From contig JAGVCI010000080.1 in the NCBI GenBank assembly GCA_020059985.1, positions 1-20,219 on the forward strand: DNA of 20,219 nucleotides, in the 5' to 3' direction. Source of the stretch: Candidatus Peribacterales bacterium. Lineage in GTDB: Bacteria; Patescibacteriota; Gracilibacteria; Peribacterales; Peribacteraceae. How positions within the stretch are numbered: the stretch's first letter is position 1; each line of letters opens with the position of its first letter. The translations under genes and the position numbers were made by a program. Under the pieces are notes generated by a model. That model saw only the letters and a list, made by a program, of their open reading frames with translations. It had not been told where the DNA came from and did not search any database. Positions 1 through 7,400 of this stretch are shown in pieces.

Positions 1-1
1 G

Positions 2-1315
2 CATATGGCGAATATCGATCCTGATGAAGGAGTGGTGCTCAATGATGGCCTCTCCACGCAAGTTGGTGCACACGGACCGTACATCCAATCGCAGCGACTG
101 GAGATCTATAAGAAGCACGCACAGAAATTGATCGAGAATGGAAACGCGTATTACGCGTTCGACACGAAAGAAGAGTTGGATGCTATGCGCGCGGAAATGC
201 TCGCAGCCGGAAACCCCGCGCCGAAGTACGACGCCTCGGTGCGCAGACGTATGCGCAACTCTCTCACTCTCACGAAAGAGGAAACGGAAAAATTACTCAA
301 GGAAGGACACGAGTACGTCATCCGTATGATCGTGCCGGAGACGGAAATTATTGAATTCACCGACGACATCCGCGGCACAGTGCAGTTCCAGGGACACACC
401 GTGGATGACCAAGTACTCATGAAGAGCGATGGATTCCCGACGTACCACCTCGCGCACGTCGTGGATGATCATTTGATGGAGATCGATCTCGTCTTGCGTG
501 GAGAGGAATGGCTCAGCTCTCTCCCGAAGCATTTGCTCCTTTTCCAATATTTTGGCTGGCAGCCGCCACGCTACGCGCATGTGTCGCTGCTCCTCAATAA
601 AGATAAATCGAAACTGAGTAAGCGCCAGAATGACGTCGCTGCAGAAGATTACATCGCAAAGGGATATCTCCCGGAAGTACTCCTCAACTTCCTCGCACTC
701 CTCGGGTGGAACCCAGGAACTACACAAGAAATTTTTTCTCTATCTGAACTCATTGATGCATTCTCGCTCGAACGTGTGCAAAAAGCGGGAGCGATCTTCG
801 ACATCGAGAAGCTCGACTGGCTGCAAGGACAGTGGATGCGAAAGTTTTCGACAGAAGAATTTGCAGCGCGCATTCGTCCAGTCGTTAGTGAGGTCTATGC
901 GGCTGCACTGAATGATGCGAACTTCGAAGCGAAGGCGAAACTGATTCATGATCGCATCACGTTCTTCAAAGAAGCTCCTGAAATGATGAGCTTCTTCTAT
1001 ACTGAGCCGGCCGTAAGTAAGGAGCTCATGGCCAATAAGAAACAGAAAGTGACCGAGGCGGATCTTCCGAAAATTCTCTCTCTTCTTTCCGAAACACTCA
1101 CCGCAATTAGTGATGCGGATTGGACGGAGGACAACCTTCACAAGATTCTGTTCGCAACCGCGGAGGAGAAAGGTTTAAGCAAAGGACAAATTCTCTGGCC
1201 GCTTCGGGCACTTCTCACCGGTCTCCCCTTCAGTCCGGGCGCGTTCGAAGTTGCTGCGGCACTGGGAAAGAAAAAGACCTTGGAAAGGCTTGAGCGAGCA
1301 CAAAAGGAGGTTTAG
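2..1315 (+). CDS. gltX: Glutamyl-tRNA synthetase, 5' end cut off by the window edge
   Basis: Class I aminoacyl-tRNA synthetase that charges tRNA-Glu (possibly also tRNA-Gln) with glutamate in the cytoplasm. The visible part starts at the end of the Rossmann fold: 'GAHGPYIQSQR' matches the family segment 'GPYRQSER' that follows the missing N-terminal HIGH motif. The KMSKS-equivalent is KLSKR, residues 203-207 counted from the ATG at position 5, and is followed by the segment containing 'LLNFLALLGWNPGTTQEIFS', typical of bacterial GluRS/GlnRS. An alpha-helical anticodon-binding domain makes up the C-terminal half. The frame is open to the left edge, so the ATG at 5 is internal and the real start lies upstream. 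The stop is TAG at 1313-1315. A GluRS of usual length (about 470-490 residues) would lack only 40-60 residues here. Family assignment is secure. A non-discriminating GluRS cannot be excluded without the gatCAB context. Confidence 0.95.
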   Translation, partial: HMANIDPDEGVVLNDGLSTQVGAHGPYIQSQRLEIYKKHAQKLIENGNAYYAFDTKEELDAMRAEMLAAGNPAPKYDASVRRRMRNSLTLTKEETEKLLKEGHEYVIRMIVPETEIIEFTDDIRGTVQFQGHTVDDQVLMKSDGFPTYHLAHVVDDHLMEIDLVLRGEEWLSSLPKHLLLFQYFGWQPPRYAHVSLLLNKDKSKLSKRQNDVAAEDYIAKGYLPEVLLNFLALLGWNPGTTQEIFSLSELIDAFSLERVQKAGAIFDIEKLDWLQGQWMRKFSTEEFAARIRPVVSEVYAAALNDANFEAKAKLIHDRITFFKEAPEMMSFFYTEPAVSKELMANKKQKVTEADLPKILSLLSETLTAISDADWTEDNLHKILFATAEEKGLSKGQILWPLRALLTGLPFSPGAFEVAAALGKKKTLERLERAQKEV

Positions 1316-1332
1316 GGTGGCAAACCGCCTCT

Positions 1333-1563
1333 ATGGGAACCAATCAGGAAAACAAAGGCCCGCTGACTCCTGCAGAATTAGAATTCGGACCGCAGGATGG
1401 AGGATGGATCAACAGGCACTTCGACTACAATTCGGCTGCTAGCAAACAATTTCATTCGCTCATTACGGAGCTTATGTACAAGAAGAAAGAAAATGTATGG
1501 CGAGCGGATCTTTTGAATTCCAAGAAATTAAAACCGTTACGTAAGAGCGAAAAGAACGAGTAG
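1333..1563 (+). CDS. Small hypothetical protein, 76 residues
   Basis: I do not recognise the family. The product is hydrophilic, with an acidic first half ('LTPAELEFGPQDGGWINR') and a strongly basic C-terminus rich in lysine ('KKLKPLRKSEKNE'). It has no signal peptide, membrane segment or cysteine. It begins 17 nt after gltX in the same direction, so co-transcription is likely. ATG 1333 is the only usual start in this frame after the gltX stop. A perfect Shine-Dalgarno-like AAGGAGG lies at 1304-1310, inside the end of gltX, but 22 nt before this ATG, which is too far for a normal ribosome-binding site. An overlapping frame from GTG 1317 would have good spacing but gives a poor, short, arginine/cysteine-rich product ending at 1442. 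The length and coherent composition favour the 1333 frame. Confidence 0.6.
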   Translation: MGTNQENKGPLTPAELEFGPQDGGWINRHFDYNSAASKQFHSLITELMYKKKENVWRADLLNSKKLKPLRKSEKNE

Positions 1564-1594
1564 GACGCACCTAGTAGACAGCTGAACTTATAGG

Positions 1595-1600
1595 TACAAT
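1595..1600 (+). promoter_or_regulatory. -10-like element immediately before the membrane-protein gene
   Basis: TACAAT (5 of 6 matches to TATAAT) ends 7 nt before ATG 1608, which would put the transcription start at or next to the start codon. No convincing -35 at 16-18 nt is visible; TAGACA lies at a short 14-nt spacing. No Shine-Dalgarno lies between this element and the ATG. It is called on sequence and on the same arrangement at other genes in the window. Confidence 0.45.
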
Positions 1601-1607
1601 CCTGCCC

Positions 1608-2051
1608 ATGGATGTAAAACTGAAGACGGACCAAGGGCCTGCACTCGTCGAAGGGAAAACTGCGGTGCCGTTTAAAACTTTCGTGATGCTCGTGCTCCAG
1701 AGGAAGATCATTCCTCTCTTCAAGATGTGGGGAGATCGCGCGATCATCGTGGACAGCGAACTTCTCACAAGCATTGCCTCTGCTCCGCAGGACAGTCAGG
1801 AGAACCGCGCGCACTTGGTACTCGTCACACTTGGTGTAGGAATCCTCGTCGGCATTTTTGCGTCCGCAGTCACACTCATTATTTTGGAATCACTCGGAGT
1901 GGCACTCGGGAGGAAGGAATTGCTTCTCGTTGCTGGCGGACTCTTCGCCGTCGCTCTCCTCGCCGGGATCCTCTCTCGTATGCAGCGCGGGAATCGTTCG
2001 CAGAAGATCGCAGATACCATGGAACGGGTGGCATCACTGCTCTCCAAATAA
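1608..2051 (+). CDS. Two-helix membrane protein of unknown function, 147 residues
   Basis: The family is not recognised. Residues 1-68 are a soluble, probably cytoplasmic segment with mixed charge. Two hydrophobic helices follow at about 69-95 and 104-123, separated by a short 'GRKE' loop, and then a basic tail 'SRMQRGNRSQK' and a short amphipathic end. The basic residues after helix 2 suggest that both termini face the cytoplasm (positive-inside rule). The start at ATG 1608 is supported by the TACAAT element ending 7 nt upstream and by the lack of a better start. It sits 44 nt after the preceding small gene and 46 nt before murB, each apparently with its own promoter-like element. No catalytic motif is seen. 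Confidence 0.75.
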   Translation: MDVKLKTDQGPALVEGKTAVPFKTFVMLVLQRKIIPLFKMWGDRAIIVDSELLTSIASAPQDSQENRAHLVLVTLGVGILVGIFASAVTLIILESLGVALGRKELLLVAGGLFAVALLAGILSRMQRGNRSQKIADTMERVASLLSK

Positions 2052-2060
2052 CCAGAGAAT

Positions 2061-2091
2061 TTGCCCTAGGACACCGAAGATCTCCTAGAAT
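2061..2091 (+). promoter_or_regulatory. Promoter-like element before murB
   Basis: TAGAAT at 2086-2091 (5 of 6 to TATAAT) ends 6 nt before the murB ATG, and TTGCCC at 2061-2066 could be a weak -35 with a long 19-nt spacer. No Shine-Dalgarno lies in the 6-nt gap, so a transcript starting here would be leaderless or nearly so. Confidence 0.45.
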
Positions 2092-2097
2092 GCTCCT

Positions 2098-2967
2098 ATG
2101 GACGTGCGTGAACACGAATCACTGAAGACGAAGACAACCATGCGCATTGGCGGCACGGCGCGCTATTTCACGGAACTAAAATCACAAAGTGATGTGGAAG
2201 AAGCACTGGCTTTTGCGAACGAGAAAAAAGTTCCGCTGGTCCTTCTCGGTTCTGGTGCAAACACCGTTTTTGCAGATGGAGAGATCAATGCACTCGTCGC
2301 ACGGATCGCTGCGAGTGAAGTGAAAGTTGATGACCAACGCGTCACGGTGGACGCAGGAAAAAATCTCGCGATGCTCATTAACGAACTCGCTGAACAGGGA
2401 CTTGATCTCTCTTCGCTCACGGGAATCCCAGGAACCATGGGCGGAGCGATCTTCGGGAATGCCGGCCAGGGCCCGAAAGGAATTTGGATAGATGCATTCG
2501 TGATTTCCGTTACTGCACTCGTGAATGGAGAATGGAAAACATTTTCCAAAAAGCAATGTGAGTTCCGCTACAGAGAATCATGGTTCAAAGATCAAACCGA
2601 GCCCGTAATCATTTGGAGCGTCACGCTCGAAGTGCCGAAGAAAGATCCAGCGGAGATAAAAGTGGAAGTATTACGCCTTCTGCAGAAACGAATCGAGACA
2701 CAGCCGCACGTCAAAACTGCAGGTTCCTGCTTCAAAGCGACTGCAGACGGAACACCTGCATGGCAACTGATCGATAAAGCAGGACTCCGTGGTTACAAAG
2801 TCGGTGGAGTGGAAGTGAGTGAGAAGCACGCAAATTTTCTTCTGAACGTTGGCGGTGGAACATTCGCCGATGTCGTCGCAGTCACAGAAAAAATAAAAGA
2901 GGAGGTTCCCGAGATCGCAAGTATCGAGATGCGATTGATCAACGGAGACGGTTCTTTATCCGACTGA
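2098..2967 (+). CDS. murB: UDP-N-acetylenolpyruvoylglucosamine reductase
   Basis: Cytoplasmic FAD enzyme that reduces UDP-GlcNAc-enolpyruvate to UDP-MurNAc with NADPH, the second committed step of peptidoglycan synthesis. The PCMH-type FAD-binding fold shows 'LLGSGANTVF' (residues 49-58) and 'GIPGTMGGA' (109-117). 'FRYRES' carries the Tyr-Arg pair at 158-159, equivalent to the family's catalytic Arg. The C-terminal substrate domain has 'TAGSCFKAT' with the proton-donor serine at residue 210, then 'AWQLIDKAGLRG' and 'SEKHANFLLN', and ends with a glutamate-rich segment where the catalytic Glu is expected. At 289 residues it is the shorter form lacking the extra loop of the E. coli enzyme. It implies a peptidoglycan wall. 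The neighbouring genes are not cell-wall genes, so it is not part of a visible dcw cluster. ATG 2098 is supported by the TAGAAT element 6 nt upstream and by alignment of the N-terminus with the family. Confidence 0.95.
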   Translation: MDVREHESLKTKTTMRIGGTARYFTELKSQSDVEEALAFANEKKVPLVLLGSGANTVFADGEINALVARIAASEVKVDDQRVTVDAGKNLAMLINELAEQGLDLSSLTGIPGTMGGAIFGNAGQGPKGIWIDAFVISVTALVNGEWKTFSKKQCEFRYRESWFKDQTEPVIIWSVTLEVPKKDPAEIKVEVLRLLQKRIETQPHVKTAGSCFKATADGTPAWQLIDKAGLRGYKVGGVEVSEKHANFLLNVGGGTFADVVAVTEKIKEEVPEIASIEMRLINGDGSLSD

Positions 2968-2991
2968 AACCACCCAATACGAGCAGGTTTT

Positions 2992-3228
2992 CTATTCTGA
3001 GCCTGTTTGACGTACTTTCTGACTGAGTACTGCAGCATCGTACCAGCTCAAACTCAACTCCGGATTAGATGCGAATCTCCCGAGAACTCTCAAACATTCC
3101 GAGCGCATATCATCGGTATAGAAAAAAATATATCGCTCTTCACCCTTCACGAGGGCCAGAAGATTGGTTGTATCGGAGCTGTTTGCGGATGGGCCTGCTT
3201 CAAATTTCAGTCTCGAGTGAGGATCCAT
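2992..3228 (-). CDS. Small soluble protein of unknown function, 78 residues
   Basis: The minus-strand frame gives a coherent, cysteine-poor product. It has a variable, polar N-terminus (1-22), a short hydrophobic strand 'LLALVKGEERYIFFY' (23-37), a helix-rich part 'MRSECLRVLGRFASNPEL' (41-58) and the ending 'SWYDAAVLSQKVRQ' (61-74). From memory this layout resembles small uncharacterised bacterial proteins with a W-[FY]-D-A-A-V-L core, but I cannot name a family. It is convergent with murB, with 24 nt between the stops. It lies just downstream of the ssb terminator, so it probably has its own promoter: TTTTCA, 17 nt, TAGTCT on the minus strand (3237-3265), ending 8 nt before its ATG. The opposite-strand frame at 3007-3252 looks like a shadow, being rich in Arg, Cys and Ile with no pattern. 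Confidence 0.7.
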   Translation of the reverse strand: MDPHSRLKFEAGPSANSSDTTNLLALVKGEERYIFFYTDDMRSECLRVLGRFASNPELSLSWYDAAVLSQKVRQTGSE

Positions 3229-3236
3229 AGTCGACG

Positions 3237-3265
3237 AGACTATCGAAGATGATGAAAAATGAAAA
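3237..3265 (-). promoter_or_regulatory. Weak promoter-like element for the 78-residue gene
   Basis: Read on the minus strand, TTTTCA (4 of 6) is followed after 17 nt by TAGTCT (3 of 6), which ends 8 nt before the ATG at 3228. It partly overlaps the U-tract of the ssb terminator. The match is weak, and it is reported mainly because the distance to the ATG equals that at other genes in the window. Confidence 0.3.
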
Positions 3266-3294
3266 CAAAAAGAGGATGGCCGCAGCCATCCTCT
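3262..3294 (-). terminator. Rho-independent terminator of ssb
   Basis: A perfect 10-bp inverted repeat (AGAGGATGGC at 3271-3280 and GCCATCCTCT at 3285-3294) encloses a 4-nt loop. On the minus strand the stem is followed by TTTTTGTTTT (3271-3262). It starts 15 nt after the ssb stop codon. This is the clearest terminator in the window. Confidence 0.92.
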
Positions 3295-3309
3295 CTAAGG
3301 AAATATGAA

Positions 3310-4179
3310 TTAAAACGGCAAATCCTCAGCTTTAATCTCCGACGTGTAGTTCACCTCGGGGACAGCGGCGACTGCGGCCATTTCCTCTTCGGAAGGGGCA
3401 GATCCTTCGGTTTTCGTCTTCTTCGCGGAACGTGGTGCTCCACTCATATCGATCGATTCTTTTGCAGCAGAGTTCTCCACTCCGAGAAGAGTGAGTGTGT
3501 CTGCAATGATCTCGGTCGTTGTGCGCTTGGCACCAGCCTGCGTTTCCCAACTGCGAGTCTGCACTCGGCCGGAAACGAAGACACGCTGACCTTTCTTCAC
3601 ATGAGAAGAAACGCTCTGCGCGAGATCGCCCCAGAGGACGATGTTGTGGAACTCCGCGCGCTCCTTCATTTCACCAGAAGCACGATCTTTCCATTTTTCA
3701 TTCGTCGCGACACCAATCGTGAGCACCTGCTGACCACTCGTGGTGGTGCGGAGCTCTGGATCTTTAGTAACATTTCCGATGACATCGGCACGATTCACAA
3801 GAGAGAGCAGATTGCCCGCACCCTCTGGTGCAGGAGACTGTCCACTTTTCGGATCGAGAAGGATCATATCCATGCCGACGATCTTGGTCTTGCTGCGCTT
3901 TTCTTTGGATTCAGCATCTTCCCAGCTATCAGTCTGCAGTCGACCGGAAATAAAAATCTGTGCTCCGGGACGCACATACTGTGCAGCGACATCCGCCATA
4001 GGACCCCAGAGGGTCACCGTGTGGAAGCCTTTGCCAGTCAGTTGTTCACCACTGGCGGAGCGGAAGTTGTAGGGCACGACGAGGTTGAGGTCCGTAACGC
4101 TCGTGCCGCCGGGCGTCTGACGAATACTCACGGGTTGAGTCTGGTAGCCGATGATTTGCACGCGATTAAGAGAGAACAT
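3310..4179 (-). CDS. ssb: Single-stranded DNA-binding protein with two tandem OB folds
   Basis: Binds single-stranded DNA in replication, repair and recombination. The 289-residue product has two consecutive SSB-type OB folds, about residues 1-110 ('NRVQIIGYQTQPV' through 'SGRLQTDSW') and 127-233 ('NRADVIGNVTKDPELR' through 'SGRVQTRSWETQ'). A poorly ordered linker (about 240-283) rich in Ala, Ser, Lys and Glu follows, and the protein ends in AEDLPF, the acidic-hydrophobic tip through which SSB recruits partner proteins. Most bacterial SSBs have one OB fold and work as tetramers. The two-fold form is known from Deinococcus-Thermus, where the protein works as a dimer, and by analogy this protein should be dimeric. 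ATG 4179 begins exactly at the OB fold ('MFSLNRVQIIG'). No Shine-Dalgarno precedes it. It is divergent from the secreted-protein operon across 308 bp and ends at a strong terminator. Confidence 0.93.
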   Translation of the reverse strand: MFSLNRVQIIGYQTQPVSIRQTPGGTSVTDLNLVVPYNFRSASGEQLTGKGFHTVTLWGPMADVAAQYVRPGAQIFISGRLQTDSWEDAESKEKRSKTKIVGMDMILLDPKSGQSPAPEGAGNLLSLVNRADVIGNVTKDPELRTTTSGQQVLTIGVATNEKWKDRASGEMKERAEFHNIVLWGDLAQSVSSHVKKGQRVFVSGRVQTRSWETQAGAKRTTTEIIADTLTLLGVENSAAKESIDMSGAPRSAKKTKTEGSAPSEEEMAAVAAVPEVNYTSEIKAEDLPF

Positions 4180-4487
4180 AAATGTGTAAGAATGGAATAA
4201 AAGGAGGCTTCGGTCCGTGCGTGCGGGGAAAGCCCTGTTGCTTCACCCAGTGTGTTTGCAAACTGGAAAGTACTGTCGCTGTGTGAAGGAACGTGGACGA
4301 CCGTACACCTAAGAAAGGCAGCTGTGCAAACTGTTAGAGTTGCACACATCAAAAAAATATTTCTGATTATCATTTCGGACTTGCAGAAAATGGGACGACC
4401 TCAAACATGCGTCACTCACTTGGCAACGTACCCTGTCAATGACTGCCTCTGCGCATAATGAAGCGGTTCGCGGTAGGATGATCCCCG
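4180..4487. promoter_or_regulatory. Divergent intergenic region with dyad symmetries
   Basis: This 308-bp stretch between ssb and the secreted-protein operon contains no credible gene; the short frames here give incoherent products. It does contain a perfect 10-bp palindrome GTTTGCAAAC at 4254-4263 and a 7-bp inverted repeat TGTGCAA/TTGCACA at 4323-4329 and 4340-4346. Both include the same 8-mer GCAAACTG (4258-4265 and 4326-4333). An A/T-rich stretch follows at about 4350-4370. A -10-like TAGGAT at 4474-4479 ends 8 nt before the operon's first ATG, with no good -35. The layout would suit divergent promoters with an operator, but that is inference. Confidence 0.4.
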
Positions 4488-7400
4488 ATGCCCTCCCCAG
4501 CTTCGGTGAAAAAATCCATCGGTCTTTCGGTGCTGCTTATCGGCATCTTTTTTTCTGGGGTTGGAGTTGCGGCGCCGTACAACTTGGACGCATCGCCGGA
4601 ATCTTTTGGTGAAGCTCAATATGAAATTGAAAATGGAATTCCCCAAGACCTGACAAAAGCAATGTGTGGCGGATGGGACTGGGGTGTGCCACAGGAGGAC
4701 GAGACACTCGTGGACCCTCTGTCTTCTATCCGACCATCGACAAGCGGAACACGCGAAGAAGATGGAGAGCCATCTGTTGGGAAAATCCCAGTGGTGAGCG
4801 GTGTACCCGGACGTACAGGCAATCCCTACGGGCAAATGCGTTCTGGTATGGCTGAACGCAACGATCAATTTATCGCTCCTGGGGATGTGGACGTGTGCGG
4901 CTTCATGAGTGCATGCCGACCTGCCTCGTCCCTTGATGCAGGAAACGCAGACCCCGCACGCTTTCCTCCGTTCTATAATGTTCTCTCGTGTCAGCGTCCA
5001 CTCGGGGGACTAGATCCGTACCACTGGGAAGAGGATGACGACATCATGAGTCCTGAGCCATCTGTCGATTTCACCTGCGGCGGAAGGCTTCCGGGTGAAG
5101 ATCGTGGAGTGATGCCAGAAGACGGACACGTCTGCCCTGCACTCACACCCGATGACGGCGGACTTTGTTGGTATATGAACGACATGTGGACGTACGCGTA
5201 TTACGAATACCAAATGGAGTTGGATGAAAATTGTTTGCCGACGAGCGTCACGGGAGCGGATCCCATGTGCACGATCACGCTCTTTGCGAAAAGTAAGATG
5301 AAGTTGGATTACAAAGACGAAGACTACGCATTTCCCAATCCGTACACAGAAACGATAACTGTTGGAAATGTGACGACGGAGGTAAATTTCGGCGAAGCCA
5401 AAGACGTCCGATACGGATGCACGAACGTGACCACCGAGGGGACGGTGTATGACCGTAATGGATTTGCCACCGCGGCAGAGGGTAAATACAAAAATTGTGA
5501 AACGTGTACGGGCTCAGACTGTCGCTACTGCAACCCTGTAGATGAAACATGTCCAATAGAACCGAAAGAAGCGACTCCGCAGGTATTTCCACCATGGCGA
5601 CCAGAGGTGAATAACTGCGAAGATGCCTTAGAAGCGCTCAACGAAGCGGACCCCGATACTCCACGCGGTCAATTTTGCGGATCGATCGGCGCACCAGTGA
5701 GAAGATCAAGCTTTGGGTATCGCTCATTCTTTCGTCACTACACCGCTGGGTATCAGCGCGATCCTGTCCGCGAAGAATACGTGCCCGAAGATGATTATGA
5801 AAAAAAAGACATTCCTGTGTCGTGTTACCGGCCATATGAGGAACGCAATCCTTTGGATGAAGAAATGACGTCGAGCCACAAAGATTGTGTCATCGCCGCG
5901 TACTACGACGACCCCGATGATCGCCCCACGAGAAATTTTTGGGAAATGAATGAATCACAGCTTGGACATGGCGAGTATTTTGTCGCTCACGTCGACATTG
6001 AAGATATCGTGCGCTATACGCCGCCTGCGGATGACGAGGAAGACGCTCCACTTTGGTACACAGTGCTTGGCAATGCATTTTCTCTTCTCCAGAGTGAGAC
6101 ATTTGAGAAGAAGTATGAAAATGATATTTCCCTAGCGCTCTATGAGCGCACGGATACCTCACATCACAAGGCAACAAAGCTGATTGATCCGGAGATAAAA
6201 ACAGCGCCACCCGAGCGACAAGCAATTCTCTCCTCTGGAGCACTTCTGAATGCGTTTGATGACACCGCGAACCCAAATGATCAGTATCAGCGACTTCTCA
6301 CCGAGTGGTGGCAGGAGATTGAAACGGATGCGCACACGCTTTTCGCCGGACCGGTTATCCATGTTCTTCTTCCTGCTGGTTGGTCGCTGGGGCTCGACCC
6401 ATTGGAGCCAATCTTCACTCCGTATGTGATAGGACTGGAAGATGTCGATGGAGATATTCGACTAAAGGCGACTGACGTACAGATTCATGCCAAAGACGAC
6501 ACGATCGACGCTTTGAAACGCTTCCTTTCGCACTCACTCCTTGCGGAGATAGAAGAAGAACCTCTTCCTGTACTCACTGTCCTCGGCGATCCTACTGATC
6601 TGCGTACGCATGCAGAAGGATGGAAACGATGGGTAAAGAACCAAGAAGGAAATTCTGAAGCAGTCGCTAAGGCGAATGCCCTCATTCAAAGATTGGATGA
6701 GTATGCACAAAATATTGATGAAGTCCGCGTCCTGCGTTCTGAACAGGCGCAAATCTCTGCGAAACTTTTCGAGCACCAAAAAAAAGTTCTCACGGCTATA
6801 GATCAATGGCTCAACGACAGTGTGGTCGAAAGATACGGCGAATTTCGAGAGCAATATGAGGGTGAGATCGCTCAAATGCGCGCAAAGTTCCAGAATACAC
6901 AACGCAGCTACCGCATCATGCACGATATCGAGTCGTTCCCGTGGTGTAGGAATGATCGTTTCACCACACCCATCTACTCGCTCCTCGATTCTTGGATGGA
7001 GGGACGACCGGATATCGACAAATACGAATGGCCACAACTGGATGTCGAACGTGGCATCGATGGCGTCTTCGACTTCACAGGAATAAAAGCTGCAACAGGC
7101 GCTCTGAAATTTCCTGTTCTTGCACCTATACAGGTAAGGATTGACTCCAACATCATCGAACCGCCGCACCCGCAAACCAGAACGGTGGCAGTGCCCACGC
7201 TCCCTCCACTTCCTCCAGTCCCATCCATTCATGAACAGTTTGAAAATTTCTTCCCGAAGGTTTTCGTTGATAACAACTTCCCTCCGGCAATCGCATTCGA
7301 TACATACAGCACGTCGGAGATGGCGAGCCTCTCCAAGTCATTCGATGAAATTCAAACAATGATCAATAGGATGCGCACGGAGTACCGATTGATGTGGGAA

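Noticed and set aside
2982..3010. Bidirectional terminator between murB and the minus-strand gene
   Set aside because: Only a 4-bp CAGG/CCTG pairing with a long loop, and it lies inside the small gene's end. Not enough to call.
3007..3252. Plus-strand 81-residue frame opposite the small minus-strand gene
   Set aside because: Its composition is incoherent (rich in Arg, Cys, Ile), it has no promoter or ribosome-binding signal, and the minus-strand frame is much more protein-like.
4252..4458. Possible 68-residue gene in the ssb/operon intergenic region
   Set aside because: GTG start without a ribosome-binding site or -10 at the right distance, no recognisable pattern, and it covers the dyad elements. 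Treated as non-coding.
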